Assembly: GCA_016296045.1 (NCBI GenBank)
Contig: JAEDKB010000100.1
Coordinates: 1 to 6,164, forward strand
Origin: Oscillospiraceae bacterium
Lineage (GTDB): Bacteria > Bacillota > Clostridia > Oscillospirales > Oscillospiraceae
DNA: 6,164 nt
Direction of reading: 5' to 3'
The translations under genes and the position numbers were made by a program. The notes below the pieces were generated by a model, which made no database searches, had not been told where the DNA came from, and worked only from the letters and a program-made list of their open reading frames with translations. Shown piece by piece: positions 4,820-6,164 of the stretch (position 1 is its first letter; the number at the start of each line of letters is the position of its first letter).

Positions 4820-6035
4820 AAAGCCCGAACTATTGGCTCCTGCCGGTGATATGGAACGGCTCAAAATGGCGGTGCTTTACGGCGCTGACGCGGTATATCT
4901 TGCGGGGACAAGCTTTGGCATGCGCTCCTTTGCGGGGAATTTCTCTCCCGAGGAGCTGCCCAAAGCCGTTCAATACGCCCACGATCATGGCGTCAAAGTG
5001 CATGTGACGGTGAATACAATGCCGCGAAACAATGAGCTTAGCGGCTTACCGGAGCATCTGGAACGTCTGAATGACTGCGGTGTTGACGCGCTGATTATTG
5101 CAGATTTGGGCGTGTTCCGTGCGGCGGAAAAATATGCGCCGCGCTGTGAGCGCCATATTTCCACACAGGTCAGTATTGCGAACTATAACTGCGCAAATGC
5201 GTGGTTTGAACTGGGCGCAAAGCGTGTTGTGCTTGCCCGTGAACTGTCGCTTGAGGAGATTAGAACGATCCGCCGCAATACGCCGAAGGAGCTGGAAATT
5301 GAAACGTTTGCACATGGCGCAATGTGTGTCTCCTATTCCGGACGCTGTTTGTTGTCGAATTATATGACCGGACGCGACAGCAATCGGGGCGCGTGTGCTC
5401 AGCCCTGCCGCTATCAGTACACACTGATGGAGGAAAAACGCCCCGGTGAGTATTTTCCCGTATTCGAGGATGAAAAGGGAACTTATATTATGAATTCGCG
5501 CGATATGTGCATGATCGATCATATTGACGATTTGATGGAGGCCGGTGTGGACTGCCTGAAAATCGAGGGCAGAGCGAAATCGGCGTATTATGCTGCGATT
5601 GTAACGGGTGCATATCGCCATGTGATTGACGATGTCGCAGCGGGCAGGGAAGTCGATCCGATCTGGCGTGATGAGGTCGAACATGTTTCACATCGCCGCT
5701 ATGCAACGGGCTTCTTTTATGGACAGCCCGGTCAGTACTATCAGAATTCTCGTTATATTCGCGACTGGCAGGTTTGTGCGATTGTTACAGACTGTGATGA
5801 AAACGGCCTTGCAACGCTTTCTCTCCGAAATAAGTTTTCCGCAGGAGATGAGGTAGAGCTGGTCGGCCCCGATCTGCGACCGTTTCCCCTGAAAGTACCC
5901 ATGATGCAGGATGAAAACGGAAATATGCTGGAGCAGCCGCGTAATCCGCAGATGGTTTTCAAAATGCAGCTTCCTCATCAGGTGCCGGCGATGAGCATTG
6001 TCCGCAGAGCGGTGGAATTGACGCCCGAGGACTGA
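4809..6035 (+). CDS. trhP: Peptidase U32 family protein, probable tRNA uridine hydroxylation protein (YrrO/TrhP-like)
   Basis: Members of this family, once called collagenases, include TrhP (YegQ, Bacillus YrrN/YrrO), needed for 5-hydroxyuridine at the tRNA wobble base, and RlhA, which hydroxylates a 23S rRNA cytidine. The 408 residues are close to YrrO (about 420) and well short of RlhA (about 650). Motifs are ELLAPAGDMERLKMAVLYGADAVYLAG (7-33), the U32 signature ExFxxGAxC....GxCxxS (165-183), GACAQPCRYQY (195-204) and CLKIEGRAKSAYY (249-261). Cys173, Cys180, Cys196 and Cys200 are the expected Fe-S ligands. The ATG at 4809 is chosen for GGAGG at 4796-4800 and for the conserved N-terminus starting right after it. 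An in-frame ATG at 4707 would add residues translated from inside mltG. It lies directly downstream of mltG as in the Bacillus yrrL-yrrO cluster, but without the methyltransferase gene trmR. No protease activity should be assumed. Confidence 0.9.
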   Translation: MANKKPELLAPAGDMERLKMAVLYGADAVYLAGTSFGMRSFAGNFSPEELPKAVQYAHDHGVKVHVTVNTMPRNNELSGLPEHLERLNDCGVDALIIADLGVFRAAEKYAPRCERHISTQVSIANYNCANAWFELGAKRVVLARELSLEEIRTIRRNTPKELEIETFAHGAMCVSYSGRCLLSNYMTGRDSNRGACAQPCRYQYTLMEEKRPGEYFPVFEDEKGTYIMNSRDMCMIDHIDDLMEAGVDCLKIEGRAKSAYYAAIVTGAYRHVIDDVAAGREVDPIWRDEVEHVSHRRYATGFFYGQPGQYYQNSRYIRDWQVCAIVTDCDENGLATLSLRNKFSAGDEVELVGPDLRPFPLKVPMMQDENGNMLEQPRNPQMVFKMQLPHQVPAMSIVRRAVELTPED

Positions 6036-6067
6036 TTAAAAAAATTTTGAAATATCAAAAAAAGTGC

Positions 6068-6096
6068 TTGCATTTTCCAATAGGATATGCTACTAT
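6068..6096 (+). promoter_or_regulatory. Strong promoter in front of tRNA-Arg
   Basis: TTGCAT (6068-6073) and TACTAT (6091-6096) are 17 bases apart, and TGC directly before the -10 makes it an extended -10 (TGCTACTAT). The predicted start near 6103 is about 17 bases before the tRNA 5' end, a normal leader for RNase P processing. The tRNA therefore has its own promoter and need not depend on the upstream operon. Confidence 0.75.
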
Positions 6097-6119
6097 ATTT
6101 GAGCGCTAAAGCGTGGTAT

Positions 6120-6164
6120 GCGCCGGTAGCTCAGTTGGATAGAGTGACTGGCTACGAACCAGTA
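6120..6164 (+). tRNA. tRNA-Arg (anticodon ACG), cut by the window end
   Basis: The 5' 45 bases of a tRNA are present. The acceptor arm is GCGCCGG (6120-6126), followed by TA and the D-stem GCTC/GAGT (6129-6132 with 6142-6145, closing on a G-U pair). The D-loop is AGTTGGATA. The anticodon stem is ACTGG/CCAGT (6147-6151 with 6159-6163) around the loop CTACGAA, giving anticodon ACG at 6154-6156. In bacteria the first A is normally edited to inosine by TadA, so it would read CGU, CGC and CGA. The variable loop, T-arm, 3' acceptor strand and any CCA lie beyond the window. Confidence 0.95.

Noticed and set aside
5046..5684. 212-codon minus-strand ORF opposite the U32 gene
   Set aside because: It is an antisense shadow of the conserved U32 signature region with no ribosome binding site or known motifs.
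6045..6060. TTTTGA/TCAAAA hairpin as the operon terminator
   Set aside because: The stem is short and almost all A-T, and it is followed by A on the plus strand, not T.

Overview
The window reads as a chromosomal housekeeping segment of a Gram-positive member of the Clostridia, most likely a gut Oscillospiraceae/Ruminococcaceae-type organism. Three things suggest this: moderate GC content, strong AGGAGG-type ribosome binding sites, and the set of genes (a WecG/TagA glycosyltransferase, MltG, a Bacillus YrrO-like U32 protein and a cysteine-rich clostridial protein with a DSCxDKDCxEDLxV motif). The taxonomy is inferred from gene content and style, not from a marker gene.

Layout. Bases 1-232 hold no convincing gene. 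They carry a cluster of palindromes, two of which share the same arm sequence (CAGCGYG...CACGCTG). The second is followed by T6 and looks like a plus-strand terminator. Bases 233-1057 (minus) encode a 274-residue protein with 21 cysteines; I do not know its function but suspect a spore-envelope link. Bases 1058-1205 are a divergent promoter region with a recognisable candidate promoter on each strand. Bases 1206-6035 (plus) are one tightly packed five-gene run: a WecG/TagA/CpsF glycosyltransferase, a thymidylate kinase-like enzyme, a DJ-1/PfpI protein, the lytic transglycosylase MltG, and a peptidase U32-family protein that is probably a tRNA hydroxylation enzyme. Gaps are 6, 2 and 12 bases, and the last two genes overlap by 11 bases. 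After an AT-rich gap with a good extended -10 promoter, a tRNA-Arg(ACG) gene begins at 6120 and is cut by the window end.

How the genes fit together. The plus-strand run mixes cell-envelope functions (undecaprenyl-linked glycan transfer and glycan-strand termination) with nucleotide supply (dTDP), a stress-type DJ-1 protein and tRNA modification. The mltG-U32 junction matches the yrrL-yrrM-yrrN-yrrO neighbourhood of Bacillus subtilis with the middle genes missing. I see no CRISPR array, phage gene, transposase, toxin-antitoxin pair or defence system. Nothing here amounts to a clear new system. The points most worth a second look are the cysteine-rich protein with its sigma-E-like promoter, the repeated palindromes at the left edge, the mixed-type thymidylate kinase, and the acidic tyrosine-rich tail of MltG.
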